64,000 nucleotides of DNA from assembly GCF_000025525.1 (NCBI RefSeq), contig NC_013887.1:1498729-1562728 (forward strand). Direction: 5' to 3'. Positions 18,905-28,299 of this stretch are shown piece after piece; the stretch's first letter is position 1; every line of letters begins with the position of its first letter. A program made the translations under genes and the position numbers. This DNA is from Methanocaldococcus sp. FS406-22 (GTDB lineage Archaea > AGJL01 > Methanococci > Methanococcales > Methanocaldococcaceae). Under the pieces are notes generated by a model. That model saw only the letters and a list, made by a program, of their open reading frames with translations, was not told where the DNA came from and did no database searches.

Positions 18905-20308
18905 ATGAAAGCCGAGGATATGGCATTAATATTTTCAAAATTGATACTAAATCCTATTATAAGAAGCCAAATATTAGACCTTTTTAAAAAGGATGAAAAT
19001 GGAAAACTAATAATTGAAAATTATATAGATGCTTACATAAAGGGGGAGGATATAAACTCAGTAAAATACAAAATATTAAAGAATATTTTAGAAAAAGGTC
19101 TTAAAACCTTTGCTGGAGATAATTATGAAAGTGCATTTAAAGAATATTTAAAAGATTCATACTTTAAGAAAGGATTGATAAGTGTCGTAAGAGGATTAGG
19201 TTATTTTGGAGTAAGAAAGCCATTTGTTTCTGGTTCTCCATTTTTAGTTGTATGGGATGTAACCTACAGGTGTAATTTAAGGTGCAAGCATTGTTATGCA
19301 AATGCAGGGAAACCTTTAGAAGATGAATTAAACACAGAAGAAGCAAAGAAAGTAGTTGATATATTGGGAAATGCTGGAGTTGTAGCTTTAGCATTTTCTG
19401 GAGGAGAACCATTGATGAGAAAAGATTTATTTGAATTAATAGATAGAGTAAAAGATTACGATATGCAAGTTTCCATAGCAACGAATGGAACACTACTAAC
19501 AAAAGAAAATGTTAGGAAGTTAAAGGAGCATAATGTGGATTTTATACAGATAAGTTTAGATGGATTAAAGGAAACTCATGAGAGATTTAGAGGAATAAAA
19601 GGAATTTATGAAAAGGTAGTTGAAGGAATAAGAAACGTTGTTGAGGAAAATATATGCTGTGCAATTGCAACGACTGCAACGAAATTAAATTATAAAGATG
19701 TCCCAAAAGTTATGGATTTCGCTGAAAAACTTGGAGTTAATTATTTCATGCTCTACAACTATATTCCAGTTGGTGCTGGAGATTATGATATTGATTTATC
19801 CCCTGAAGAAAGAGAAGAGTTATTAAACATGCTATGGGAAAAATTAAACAATGAAACAGGAAAAAAATGTAAAACAGCATTTTTATCAACGGCTCCATAT
19901 TATTCAAGAACAGCATTAGAGCATAATAAACACTACCTTGCAACACACTTTGCAAATGTTGATTTAGATGGAAATGAGCATTTAAAAAGCTTAGCAAATT
20001 TCATTGGAGGTTGTGGATGTGGAAGATTCTATTTAAGTTTAAGGGCTAATGGAGATATCCAACCATGTGTGTTCTTCCCATTAAAATTAGGAAATATGAG
20101 AGAATTTAAGGACGAAAATGACTTTTTAAACTTTTGGAGGGAAAATAAAGTATTAAATGATTTAAGAGACAGAGATAAAATAGAAATATGTGGAAAATGC
20201 CAATATAAATATGTATGTGGAGGTTGTAGGGCAAGGGCATATTCTTACTATAAGGATTATCTAAGGGAAGACCCTGGATGTATTTTAACTAAAAAACTAT
20301 CATCATAG
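18905..20308 (+). CDS. Radical SAM/SPASM enzyme
   Basis: 467 residues. CNLRCKHCY (about residue 119) is the CX3CX2C radical-SAM cluster motif; [10 protein letters not shown] is the SAM-binding GGEP. The C-terminal SPASM region has [21 protein letters not shown] and [17 protein letters not shown] for extra Fe-S clusters. Nearest known types are the AhbC/AhbD and NirJ haem-pathway enzymes and peptide-modifying enzymes; substrate cannot be told. The N-terminal ~100 residues are an extra helical domain. GGTGG precedes ATG 18905; a TTG 33 bases upstream is not used. Confidence 0.85.
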   Translation: MKAEDMALIFSKLILNPIIRSQILDLFKKDENGKLIIENYIDAYIKGEDINSVKYKILKNILEKGLKTFAGDNYESAFKEYLKDSYFKKGLISVVRGLGYFGVRKPFVSGSPFLVVWDVTYRCNLRCKHCYANAGKPLEDELNTEEAKKVVDILGNAGVVALAFSGGEPLMRKDLFELIDRVKDYDMQVSIATNGTLLTKENVRKLKEHNVDFIQISLDGLKETHERFRGIKGIYEKVVEGIRNVVEENICCAIATTATKLNYKDVPKVMDFAEKLGVNYFMLYNYIPVGAGDYDIDLSPEEREELLNMLWEKLNNETGKKCKTAFLSTAPYYSRTALEHNKHYLATHFANVDLDGNEHLKSLANFIGGCGCGRFYLSLRANGDIQPCVFFPLKLGNMREFKDENDFLNFWRENKVLNDLRDRDKIEICGKCQYKYVCGGCRARAYSYYKDYLREDPGCILTKKLSS

Positions 20309-20332
20309 GAGAGATAATAATGAGGGATTTTT

Positions 20333-20602
20333 ATGTGGTTTATGCCAATGGGCTTTGGAATGATGGGATTTCCAATTTTTATGGGATTATTCTTTATTAT
20401 AGGGATAGCAATTTTTATAATAATCATTATTGCCATTATAGATATTTTAAAGAGAGATGACTTAGATACTCTTGAAAAAATCTTATGGGTATTGGTTGTT
20501 TGGTTTTTAGGAATAATTGGAGCAATAATTTATTATTTACTGTCAAAAAGAAACTCCAAAGGAAAAGGAGATAACAATGGCAAGGATACTGGTAGTAACT
20601 GA
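20333..20602 (+). CDS. Small membrane protein, PLDc_N-like
   Basis: 89 residues: a Met/Gly/Phe-rich N terminus, a long hydrophobic helix ([19 protein letters not shown]), [20 protein letters not shown] as a second helix, then LLSKR and a polar Gly/Lys/Asn tail. The two-helix pattern with [20 protein letters not shown] matches the phospholipase D N-terminal-like domain (PLDc_N) used as a membrane anchor. Overlaps the next gene by 26 bases. Same direction as the radical SAM gene, 24 bases after it. Confidence 0.7.
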   Translation: MWFMPMGFGMMGFPIFMGLFFIIGIAIFIIIIIAIIDILKRDDLDTLEKILWVLVVWFLGIIGAIIYYLLSKRNSKGKGDNNGKDTGSN

Positions 20603-21266
20603 TGGGGCTTATGGATATAGGATTAAAGGAACTGTAAACTCCTTTGGAAAGAAAAATAGATTTATCGGAATCTATAAAATTGATAGACCAGATGATTTGA
20701 TAGTTGATGATATAGAGTTTCCAGAAGAGTTACTAAAGAAGATTAAAGAGGCAGATATTTTATTGCTCTATACCCAACATCCAGATAACACTTATTATCT
20801 TTGCTATGAGGCAAGAAAATTAAATAAAGATATAGCTATAATCGTTGCTACATGGAGTGGAGAGGGAGAGAAGAAAGAGCTAAAGAAGTTTGATGCAATT
20901 TGTCCAGAAGAGATGTGTTTGTTGGATGAAAATGAGGTTGGAAACTTAATAAATAAATATCCAAAATTAAAGGAGTTTTTAGAGGAGTTTGGGACACCAA
21001 AGGTTAAAGTTTATGTTAAAGATAACAAGGTTGTAGATGTTGAGGTTTTAAGAACGTCTATCTGTGGTTCAACCCTATTTATGGCTAAGTTGATGAAGGG
21101 GATGGAAGTTAATGATATTGAGGATTTTGCCAAAAAATCTGCTATGCTAATACAAAGGTATCCATGTGTTGCTGGAAAGATAAAACTTTTTAGAGGAGAT
21201 TGTAAAAAGCAAAAAGCTTTAAATATACACAAAGATGCTATCCTAGAAGGAATAACATTTATTTAA
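20577..21266 (+). CDS. DUF166 family protein
   Basis: 229 residues. Archaeal family of unknown function, mainly in methanogens. Rossmann-like start ([16 protein letters not shown]), conserved [10 protein letters not shown] near residue 98, CPEEM near 112 and, in the second half, CGSTLF and a C-terminal [16 protein letters not shown]. Five cysteines may bind metal or an Fe-S cluster. ATG 20577 is preceded by AAGGAGAT inside the end of the membrane-protein gene, so the two are translationally coupled. Confidence 0.8.
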   Translation: MARILVVTDGAYGYRIKGTVNSFGKKNRFIGIYKIDRPDDLIVDDIEFPEELLKKIKEADILLLYTQHPDNTYYLCYEARKLNKDIAIIVATWSGEGEKKELKKFDAICPEEMCLLDENEVGNLINKYPKLKEFLEEFGTPKVKVYVKDNKVVDVEVLRTSICGSTLFMAKLMKGMEVNDIEDFAKKSAMLIQRYPCVAGKIKLFRGDCKKQKALNIHKDAILEGITFI

Positions 21267-21278
21267 ATATTTAATTTT

Positions 21279-21330
21279 TTTTTAAAAGTATTAAAATACA
21301 TCAATTAATCGAAAGGTATAAATATTTGTT
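21279..21330 (+). promoter_or_regulatory. Shared promoter element, copy 2 (TDT exporter gene)
   Basis: T-run, AAAAGTATTAAAATACATC, AATTAATCGAAAGG, TATAAATATTTGTT. Differs from the copy at 18139 at about four positions over 52 bases. It lies 50 bases upstream of the transporter start. Confidence 0.75.
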
Positions 21331-21381
21331 ACACACTATTTTAACGCATAATGGGAAATTTCTAAAATTGGAGGGAAAAGT

Positions 21382-22425
21382 ATGTTAGATGCATGTGAAT
21401 CAAAATTAGATGTAATAAAAAACTTCGTCCCTTCATGGTTTGCTGCAGTAATGGGAACTGGAATTTTAGCAGTAGATAGCTTGCTCTATTCAGCTTATTT
21501 GCCAATATTAAAAGATGTTGCAGTTGCACTGTTTTATTTTAATGTTTTGTTATTCTTTATCTTCTTAATTCCATGGGTTTTGAGATGGATTATGTTCAAA
21601 GATAATGCTTTAGCTGATTTAAAACATCCTGTATTAAGTGCTTTTTATCCAACCATTGCAGTTGGTTGTTTGGTTTTAGGAGCTGATTTTATAAATATAG
21701 GGCATAATATGTTTTGGGGAGAGATATTCTGGTCTCTTGGAGCTGTTGGAATGTTTTTGTTCAGTTTGATAGTTCCGTTTTATATGTTTAAGTCAGAAAC
21801 CATAAAATTAGATCATGTTAATCCGGGTTGGTATATTCCACCGGTTGGTTTGATTGTTATTCCAATAGCTGGGAGTTTGATAATGCCTCATTTGACTGGA
21901 ATTTGGCATGAATTAACAGTTATAATCAACTACTTCGGTTGGGGGGCCGGATTCTTCTTATACTTGGCATTATTGGCAGTGGTGATTTATAGGTTTATAT
22001 TACATCATCCTTTACCTTCAGCAATGGCTCCGACTGTATGGATTAACTTAGGACCGATAGGGGCTGGGATTGTTGCTTTGATAAATATGGTTAATAACTC
22101 CCCATTCATAACAATAAAAGAGCCGTTTTATATATTTTCTTTTATATTCTGGGGCTTTGGGTTGTGGTGGAGTCTAATGGCTATAATCATGACTCTTTAC
22201 TATGTTAAAAAACTAAAACTACCCTACGCAATGTCATGGTGGGCATTCATCTTCCCACTGGGAGCTTATGTTGCGTCATCTCATTTAGTTTATAATATAT
22301 TTAAGTTCCAATTAATAGATTATATAGGATTTGCATTGTATTGGCTGTTATTCTTCTTCTGGGCGATAACCTTAATAAAAACTACAAACAAAGTTTATAC
22401 TGGAGAGGTGTTTAAAGGGCATTAA
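21382..22425 (+). CDS. TDT-family transporter (TehA/SLAC-like)
   Basis: 347 residues with about ten hydrophobic helices. FVPSWFAAVMGTGILA at the N terminus and GWYIPPVGLIVIPIAG in the middle are the signatures of the tellurite-resistance/dicarboxylate transporter family, which includes TehA, sulfite exporter Ssu1 and plant SLAC1 anion channels. In this redox neighbourhood sulfite or another anion is a reasonable guess. Start chosen by GGAGGGAAAAGT ahead of ATG. Followed after 21 bases by the universal stress protein. Confidence 0.85.
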   Translation: MLDACESKLDVIKNFVPSWFAAVMGTGILAVDSLLYSAYLPILKDVAVALFYFNVLLFFIFLIPWVLRWIMFKDNALADLKHPVLSAFYPTIAVGCLVLGADFINIGHNMFWGEIFWSLGAVGMFLFSLIVPFYMFKSETIKLDHVNPGWYIPPVGLIVIPIAGSLIMPHLTGIWHELTVIINYFGWGAGFFLYLALLAVVIYRFILHHPLPSAMAPTVWINLGPIGAGIVALINMVNNSPFITIKEPFYIFSFIFWGFGLWWSLMAIIMTLYYVKKLKLPYAMSWWAFIFPLGAYVASSHLVYNIFKFQLIDYIGFALYWLLFFFWAITLIKTTNKVYTGEVFKGH

Positions 22426-22446
22426 CAAAATAATGGGTGAAATCCT

Positions 22447-22929
22447 ATGTATAAAAAAATTCTCTACCCAACTGATTTCTCTGAAACTGCTGAGATTGCA
22501 TTAAAGCATGTTAAAGCATTTAAAACTCTTAAGGCGGAGGAAGTTGTTTTATTGCATGTTATAGATGAGAGAGACATTAAAAAGAAGGATATCTTCTCTC
22601 TACTCTTGGGAGTTGCTGGATTAAATAAGTCTGTGGAAGAGTTTGAAAATGAATTAAAAAATAAACTCATTGAAGAGGCAAAGGGTAAAATGGAAAGGAT
22701 TAAAAAGGAGCTTGAAGATGTTGGCTATAAAGTTAAAGATATCATTGTTGTTGGCATCCCACACGAAGAAATTGTGAAAATAGCTGAAGATGAAGGAGTT
22801 GATATAATTATGATGGGTTCTCATGGAAAAACAAACTTAAAAGATATATTGCTTGGTTCAGTTACTGAAAACGTCATTAAAAAGGCAAATAAGCCAGTTT
22901 TAGTTGTTAAAAGAAAAATAACTAAATAA
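22447..22929 (+). CDS. Universal stress protein (ATP-binding UspA type)
   Basis: 160 residues, very like the structurally characterised M. jannaschii ATP-binding Usp (MJ0577 as I recall). YPTDFSETAEIALKH at the N terminus and the phosphate-binding GSHGKTNLKDILLGS near residue 126 (G-x2-G-x9-G-S) mark the ATP-binding subgroup, which acts as a dimeric ATP switch. It probably shares the transporter's transcript. Its 3' end overlaps the convergent ATPase gene by eight bases. Confidence 0.93.
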   Translation: MYKKILYPTDFSETAEIALKHVKAFKTLKAEEVVLLHVIDERDIKKKDIFSLLLGVAGLNKSVEEFENELKNKLIEEAKGKMERIKKELEDVGYKVKDIIVVGIPHEEIVKIAEDEGVDIIMMGSHGKTNLKDILLGSVTENVIKKANKPVLVVKRKITK

Positions 22930-23731
22930 ATTCTTTTAATTTTTCATAAAGCTCTTTTATTGCTTCTGATACTCTGCTATTACTATCACAAAGCAAGATT
23001 TTATTTGCAATCAACTTTGGCACATCAAAATCAAAAGGAATTGAATGGAATATTTTAAATGGATAATTAATAGCGTTCATGCCCTTTTTATTTTCAACAA
23101 CTAAATATTCAACATCAAAGAAATTCAACGTCTCTATCAACCTTAAACAGTCATTAACACTTGATTTCGTTGGTTCTACTATGCATAAAGCTAAATCAAC
23201 ATCCTTAACTGTTGAAATTAGAGGACATCCAACTCCGGGAGGTCCGTCTATAAGCTCTATCTCTGCTTTATACTTTTTGGCATGCCTTTTTATATGCTCT
23301 ATAATCTTTCCACTTCCACTCTCACCAATCTCTAACTCCCCCCAGATTAATGGAAATCCAATAAATCCCTCATATATATAGCCACTTTCATGTTTAACTG
23401 GCTCTATAGCATTAAACTCACAGATTAACTCACATGCCCCACATCCTTCACACAGTATTGGATTTATTTTAAAATCCTCTATAGCATCAAACTGGCAAAT
23501 ATCTAAGCACTTTCCACATTTTACGCAGTTTTCATTTATCTTGTATAGCTCACGATAGATAACTTCCAATAATTTTTTATCTTTAACATCAAACATTAGG
23601 TTAAAATTTGGAGCATCAACATCACAATCCAAAGCTACTATACTAAATTCTTTTGAAAACAACTTAGCAAGAGATGTTGAGATGGAAGATTTTCCAACTC
23701 CTCCTTTTCCTGAAATAACTGCTATCTTCAT
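22922..23731 (-). CDS. MinD-superfamily ATPase with inserted ferredoxin domain (first paralogue)
   Basis: 269 residues. Deviant Walker A GKGGVGKSSIS at residues 8-18; the insertion near residues 62-105 holds two 4Fe-4S motifs (CVKCGKCLDICQF and CEGCGACELICEF); then IDGPPGVGCP. Ferredoxin-bearing MinD/Mrp ATPases accompany NifX-like proteins in many anaerobes and are thought to work in Fe-S or metallocofactor handling. Two bases separate it from its paralogue upstream; with the NifX-like gene they form a tight three-gene operon. Confidence 0.88.
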   Translation of the reverse strand: MKIAVISGKGGVGKSSISTSLAKLFSKEFSIVALDCDVDAPNFNLMFDVKDKKLLEVIYRELYKINENCVKCGKCLDICQFDAIEDFKINPILCEGCGACELICEFNAIEPVKHESGYIYEGFIGFPLIWGELEIGESGSGKIIEHIKRHAKKYKAEIELIDGPPGVGCPLISTVKDVDLALCIVEPTKSSVNDCLRLIETLNFFDVEYLVVENKKGMNAINYPFKIFHSIPFDFDVPKLIANKILLCDSNSRVSEAIKELYEKLKEFI

Positions 23732-23732
23732 C

Positions 23733-24530
23733 TTATCCCCAGATAATCCAATTTGCTATCTCTTCTATACAGCCTCTTAAATCATTATACTTTAAAAAGC
23801 TCTCTCCTTTACAATAGCATTCAACTATTCTCCTATCGTAAGGAATTTTAAAGTTATAACCAACTTTTAAATCACTAATTCCATATCTATTTAAAACAAT
23901 CTTGTATGGGATGTTTAGCTTTTCAACAATCTTTATTATTCTCTTTGCATCTGACATGCCAAAGGGTGTAGGTTCTGTAACTATAAGAACTTTATCTGCG
24001 TTGATTAATGCCCTCACAACATTACAATGAGTTCCTGCGGCAGTATCTACAATATTAATTTCGCAGTTTTTTGATAATGCATATTTTTTTGTTTCAGTTA
24101 CAATTTTAGCGGTTTTTCTCTCTCCTAAGTTTGATTTTCCTACAATTAAATAGCCATTATCAAATTTTTTCTCATAGATTTTTCCAATACTCTTCTTTCT
24201 AAACGTTATATTGCTGTTTATGCCACAAGCTTTACATCCACTACATAAATCTTCAATAAATATTAGCTTGTCTCCAACTTTTAACAAAGCCCCTTCTTTG
24301 CATACATTTTTATAGTTGTAGGTTTTTCCTTCCTCTATATTTGGAATTTCAATAAAAACTTCCTTTGCTAAGGATAAATCCTCACTACCTGTTAGATAAG
24401 GAAGATTTGGTGTTTCAACATCACAATCTATCAGTGCAGTTTTATAATTCTCAATAAAATAAAAAAACAGATTTGCTGACAAAGTGGATTTTCCAGTCCC
24501 TCCCTTACCTCCAGTTACGGCAACAATCAT
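23733..24530 (-). CDS. MinD-superfamily ATPase with inserted ferredoxin domain (second paralogue)
   Basis: 265 residues from the ATG at 24530; in-frame starts at 24533 and 24542 exist. Walker A TGGKGGTGKSTLS near residue 6, IDCDVETPN, and DTAAGTHCN. The ferredoxin insertion is degenerate compared with the downstream paralogue: the first Cys set is reduced to CKEGALL and only CSGCKACG remains of the second, so it probably holds one cluster at most. The start codon region overlaps the stop of the NifX-like gene. Confidence 0.87.
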   Translation of the reverse strand: MIVAVTGGKGGTGKSTLSANLFFYFIENYKTALIDCDVETPNLPYLTGSEDLSLAKEVFIEIPNIEEGKTYNYKNVCKEGALLKVGDKLIFIEDLCSGCKACGINSNITFRKKSIGKIYEKKFDNGYLIVGKSNLGERKTAKIVTETKKYALSKNCEINIVDTAAGTHCNVVRALINADKVLIVTEPTPFGMSDAKRIIKIVEKLNIPYKIVLNRYGISDLKVGYNFKIPYDRRIVECYCKGESFLKYNDLRGCIEEIANWIIWG

Positions 24531-24534
24531 CATC

Positions 24535-24864
24535 TCACTCAAATTTTTCTAATTTCCCTTCTAAGAACAACTTTATGCACTCATCGATTGATGTTGTATT
24601 GCTTTTATAAACCTCAATGCCCAACTGTTTAAACACACTGTAAGCCTTAGGTCCTATATTTTGCACTATAATGGCATTTACTCCCATATTTGCAATTAAT
24701 GAGGCTGATGTAGTCCCAACTCCATGCATACCTTCTCTTGCAGTGTTCTCAATAATTTCTTTATTTTTTATCTCTCCATTTTCAATCTCTACAATCATAA
24801 ATTTTTCACATCTTCCAAAGTGTGGAGATAGTTGGTTGTTTTCTATAGGTAGGGCTATTTTCAT
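24535..24864 (-). CDS. NifX/NifB-C-like (dinitrogenase cofactor biosynthesis family) protein
   Basis: 109 residues. IALPIENNQLSPHFGRCEKF at the N terminus and NMGVNAIIVQNIGPKAYSVF in the second half are family hallmarks. Members bind Fe-S or molybdenum cofactor precursors; outside nitrogen fixers they pair with MinD/ferredoxin ATPases, exactly as here. ATG 24864 is chosen because GGTGA lies six bases upstream. First gene of the operon. Confidence 0.88.
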   Translation of the reverse strand: MKIALPIENNQLSPHFGRCEKFMIVEIENGEIKNKEIIENTAREGMHGVGTTSASLIANMGVNAIIVQNIGPKAYSVFKQLGIEVYKSNTTSIDECIKLFLEGKLEKFE

Positions 24865-24952
24865 TAATTTCACCTTGAAGATTTTTGAACCATATAACGC
24901 TTATGCGAGAAAATATATAAAGCTTACTAAGGTATCATTTAAATATTTAAAT

Positions 24953-25012
24953 TCTTTTTAAAAATATTAAAATGTATCAATTAATCGAAAATCATAAATA
25001 TTACCTTTAAAA
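24953..25012 (+). promoter_or_regulatory. Shared promoter element, copy 3 (thioredoxin-like operon)
   Basis: TTTTTAAAAATATTAAAATG, then TATCAATTAATCGAAAATC and CATAAATATTACC. It matches copies 1 and 2 through the AATTAATCGAAA core and diverges after it. The TATA box follows at the same distance. It drives the CPKC protein, zinc ribbon and permease genes. Confidence 0.72.
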
Positions 25013-25035
25013 CCTGTAATATTTGGTGAAACCTT

Positions 25036-25293
25036 ATGGTAGTGATAAGAGTTTTCGGAACTGGCTGTCCAAAATGCAATCAAACCTATGAGAATGTTAA
25101 AAAAGCTGTAGAGGAGCTTGGTATAGATGCAGAAATTATTAAAGTTACAGATGTGAATGAGATAGCAGAGTGGGTATTTATTACTCCTGGAGTAGCATTT
25201 GATGATGTAATAGTCTTTGAAGGAAAAATCCCTTCTGTTGAAGAAATTAAGGAGGAATTACATGTATATTTAAATGAGAAAGATGATGCTTAA
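25036..25293 (+). CDS. Thioredoxin-like small redox protein (CPKC)
   Basis: 85 residues: VFGTGCPKCNQTYENVKKAV then KVTDVNEIAEWVFITPGVAF and a cis-Pro loop. CPKC is the active site of the redox-active disulfide protein 2 family, compact archaeal thioredoxins. First gene of a three-gene operon under the shared promoter element. Confidence 0.88.
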   Translation: MVVIRVFGTGCPKCNQTYENVKKAVEELGIDAEIIKVTDVNEIAEWVFITPGVAFDDVIVFEGKIPSVEEIKEELHVYLNEKDDA

Positions 25294-25355
25294 AGCACTA
25301 TATTTTATAAATATTTAAATTAATTAACTTAAATTCATAGATTAATGGTGAGATA

Positions 25356-25529
25356 ATGATAATTTGGAACTTAATCTGCCCAAAGTGTGGAAAGAGAATG
25401 AGATTTAAGGTAGATGTCTGCCCATGTATGGCTTCTGAAGTAGAGCTTCCAAACTGCCCAAATTGTGGAGAGAAGATGGTTCATGACTACACTTCATTAA
25501 AGGGAAGAAGGAGAATTAGGAGGGAATGA
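25356..25529 (+). CDS. 57-residue double zinc-ribbon protein
   Basis: IWNLICPKCGKRMRFKVDVC starts the protein, with CPCM next and PNCPNCGEKMVHD later: two or three CXXC knuckles able to bind one or two zinc ions, then a basic tail (KGRRRIRRE). GGTGAG precedes the ATG, and its TGA overlaps the permease ATG (ATGA), so translation is coupled. Too short for routine calling. Function unknown; it could sense metal or arsenic-type thiophiles for the operon. Confidence 0.75.
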   Translation: MIIWNLICPKCGKRMRFKVDVCPCMASEVELPNCPNCGEKMVHDYTSLKGRRRIRRE

Positions 25530-26623
25530 GGATGGATGTTGTAGGCTTTATACTGAACATCATCAATGTCATGATAAGGACAATCATTGATTATTTAAAT
25601 GTAAATAGAGTTTTAGCCCTATTAATGGCTTTTTTAATGGCTGGTGGCATTGCTTCTATGATTAACAAAAACTTCATCATAAAATATTTCGGTTCAAACA
25701 CTCCAAAATATATATCATATACTGTAGCCGCCATTAGCGGAACACTATTAACAGTTTGTTCTTGCACTATACTGCCATTGTTTGCAAGTATCTACAAAAG
25801 AGGAGCCGGAATAGGGCCGGCAACAACATTTCTGTTTTCAGGACCGGCAATTAATGTTTTGGCAATATTTTATTCAGCAGCATTACTTGGATGGGATATT
25901 GGTTTCTTAAGAGCTGTGTTTGCTGTTATTGTTTCTATATTTATTGGTTTGGTTATGGAAATGATATTTAGGAGTCATGAGAAAAAAAGAGCTTTAAGAG
26001 TTCCAAAGGCAGATAAAATATCTAATAGGCCATTATATCAAACAATAACATTCTTTGCTCTGCAGTTTATTATGTTGTTGGTAATAACTGCCTCACCTAA
26101 GCTGTTTCCAACTCTCTCAATGCCCCTATATGATGGATTTTTGTTAAAGCACCTATTGTTTATAATACTTGGGGTTATCTTGGCTATAACAACAAAAATA
26201 TGGTTTAAGGATGAGGAGATAAAGAGCTGGCTTAGAGAGAGCTTTACACTGCTGAAGATTGTGTTCCCACTCTTAATTATTGGGGTTGCCATAGCTGGAG
26301 CTATTAAAGCTATCATTCCACCAAGCTACATAGCAACTTACGTAGGAGGAAACTCTATAGTATCTAACTTTATTGCCTCATTTATTGGGGCTTTGATGTA
26401 TTTTGCCACATTAACTGAAGTTCCAATTATAAAAGCCCTAATGGAACTTGGTATGGGCGTTGGGCCGGCGATGGCTTTATTGTTGGCTGGGCCGAGCTTG
26501 AGTATTCCAACAGTTTTAACAATCTCAAAGGTCTTAGGAAAAACAAAGGCATTAACTTATTTAGGTTTGGTGGTTATATTTTCAACAATCTGTGGCTATA
26601 TAGCTGGAATAATTCTTGGATAA
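25526..26623 (+). CDS. Permease of the DUF318/ArsP type
   Basis: 365 residues, eight or more helices. LLTVCSCTILPLFASIYKRG (near residue 80) with the vicinal Cys pair and LFSGPAINVLAIFYS, repeated in the second half as LTEVPIIKALMELGMG and LLAGPSLSIPTVLTI, define the UPF0718/ArsP permeases, some of which export organoarsenicals. A CSC pair plus an adjacent CPKC thioredoxin-like protein suggests thiol-linked transport. GGAGG lies just ahead; ATG 25532 is an alternative start. Confidence 0.85.
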   Translation: MRMDVVGFILNIINVMIRTIIDYLNVNRVLALLMAFLMAGGIASMINKNFIIKYFGSNTPKYISYTVAAISGTLLTVCSCTILPLFASIYKRGAGIGPATTFLFSGPAINVLAIFYSAALLGWDIGFLRAVFAVIVSIFIGLVMEMIFRSHEKKRALRVPKADKISNRPLYQTITFFALQFIMLLVITASPKLFPTLSMPLYDGFLLKHLLFIILGVILAITTKIWFKDEEIKSWLRESFTLLKIVFPLLIIGVAIAGAIKAIIPPSYIATYVGGNSIVSNFIASFIGALMYFATLTEVPIIKALMELGMGVGPAMALLLAGPSLSIPTVLTISKVLGKTKALTYLGLVVIFSTICGYIAGIILG

Positions 26624-26939
26624 AATTAAAGCTCTTAATTAAACATAATTTTTTATGGTAATATCTTGGTGAGTGCAATGAAAAATGCTTTTAAAAAGTG
26701 AATTTAAGAGACAAATATAGAAATATTTAATATTGTTGCTGGTGATTCTCTTGAAAAATAAATTAATCAAATACTATATAATTCAAAATCCTCTCAGAGT
26801 TCTCGAAAATCATTGATATAAAACTTTCTATATATTAACGGAATCTAGAAATTACAACTTTAAAAATCAAAAATTAAATATTTTGTAATACTAAAGTAAT
26901 AATAATCAAAAAGTGAGGGGTGTAAAAACTGGTGAGATT
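26624..26939. other. Intergenic region, no gene
   Basis: Holds only an eight-codon ORF at 26678-26701 behind GGTGAGTGCA, probably chance, and AT-rich DNA with a TATA-like CTATATATTAAC near 26828 that may serve the exported-protein gene. AAAAAGTGAATTTAA occurs here (near 26694) and again just after that gene (near 28264). Confidence 0.4.
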
Positions 26940-28250
26940 ATGAAAAAATTTATTTTATTTTTAATAATTTTATTTTCTATTTATTTTTTAGGAGTTTCTT
27001 CGGCTGAGGTTTGTCCATTTAAGGATGGATTTATAATAATTTATCATGATATTGGTTATGATGAGCTTTTTGGATATACTTACAACGATTCTGAGATTTT
27101 GTATTTTAATAACTCAAAAACTTTAATTGACATAACTCCCATCTCAAAGTATTATCCAGTGTTATATCATAACATAACATATTTTTATTGTGGCTCAACC
27201 AATAATTCAGCCATATTGGCATTTGCAGGAGCTTATTTCCCAACAAGTAAAGAAGATCTCTGCCTCTATGGAGACGGAGATTATTTTATTGGTGTTTTAA
27301 TATACACAACAAAGGGCAATAAAATAAACTATACCGAAAAAATACTATGGGCATATCCTTTTAATTCAGTTGATTATTTTGATATATATCCTCCAACGTG
27401 TTCTCCTAATGAAGCGTTGTTTGTTTATTGTTATAAAATAAAAACTGAAAATCCAGAAAACATTCTTGTATTGATAAATAACACTAATATAACCAAACTA
27501 AAAAAGTTTGAGGATGACGACTATTATACTACATTCCAATATTACATATATCAACCCATATTCATCTTTACAACCTACGATTCGAAGGCAAAGAAGTTTT
27601 ATATCTTAGATGGGCGTTTATCAAATACATCCTTTCCATTATATTCTTACTACAATGGAAAAATTAACTTTGAAGATAATATAACTCTTCCAAGATATGA
27701 AAATATTTCTTGGGAGTGTATAGATTTTTACAGCATAAATGAAACTTTATATATTATTATGAGGAAACTTAATTATTCCACGATTAATTACGCAAATTGG
27801 TATAGGGACTATTTAAATCAAAAGCCATATCTCCTTATATGGAGAAATAAAACCATAAAAATCATAAGTAATTACTCAAATCCCTATTATTTTGTTAAAG
27901 TTAAAGGAGGAGAAATTCCAATAGAAAAAAGTTATATAAAAAATATTTTTAGATATAAATATAAAAATATAAGAATTAAAGATTTAGCATACAATAACGG
28001 AATACTATTAATAGAAACAGAAGAAAACCACAAACTACACTACTATCTCATAAAAAATAACTCAATCAAAGAAATAAAACTAAAAAACATTATAAAATTG
28101 TATAAAAAGAAACATGGCTTATGGGATGATATTAAAAAAGAATTAAAGCCAAAAATTTATTGGCTAATTCACAACTGGTATATAATAGTTTTAATTATTG
28201 CTGGATTGTTGTGGAGTTTGATATTGTTCTATGAAAATAGAAAGAAATAA
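26940..28250 (+). CDS. Exported membrane-anchored protein, unknown
   Basis: 436 residues: signal peptide (MKKFILFLIILFSIYFLGVS, SSA), a large Tyr/Asn-rich extracellular domain with about a dozen N-X-S/T sequons, and a C-terminal helix (WYIIVLIIAGLLWSLILF) followed by YENRKK inside. The repeated K/T-F-Y-I-L-D and blade-like spacing hint at a beta-propeller, which is a guess. GGTGA precedes ATG 26940. Probably a glycosylated cell-surface protein; no family recognised. Confidence 0.65.
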   Translation: MKKFILFLIILFSIYFLGVSSAEVCPFKDGFIIIYHDIGYDELFGYTYNDSEILYFNNSKTLIDITPISKYYPVLYHNITYFYCGSTNNSAILAFAGAYFPTSKEDLCLYGDGDYFIGVLIYTTKGNKINYTEKILWAYPFNSVDYFDIYPPTCSPNEALFVYCYKIKTENPENILVLINNTNITKLKKFEDDDYYTTFQYYIYQPIFIFTTYDSKAKKFYILDGRLSNTSFPLYSYYNGKINFEDNITLPRYENISWECIDFYSINETLYIIMRKLNYSTINYANWYRDYLNQKPYLLIWRNKTIKIISNYSNPYYFVKVKGGEIPIEKSYIKNIFRYKYKNIRIKDLAYNNGILLIETEENHKLHYYLIKNNSIKEIKLKNIIKLYKKKHGLWDDIKKELKPKIYWLIHNWYIIVLIIAGLLWSLILFYENRKK

Positions 28251-28299
28251 TAAAATAAGGTAAAAAGTGAATTTAATGAACAAAATTATTTAAATTAAG

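Noticed and set aside
26694-28278. AAAAAGTGAATTTAA on both sides of the exported-protein gene as target duplication
   Set aside because: Only about 15 AT-rich bases match; no terminal repeats or mobile gene. Probably chance.
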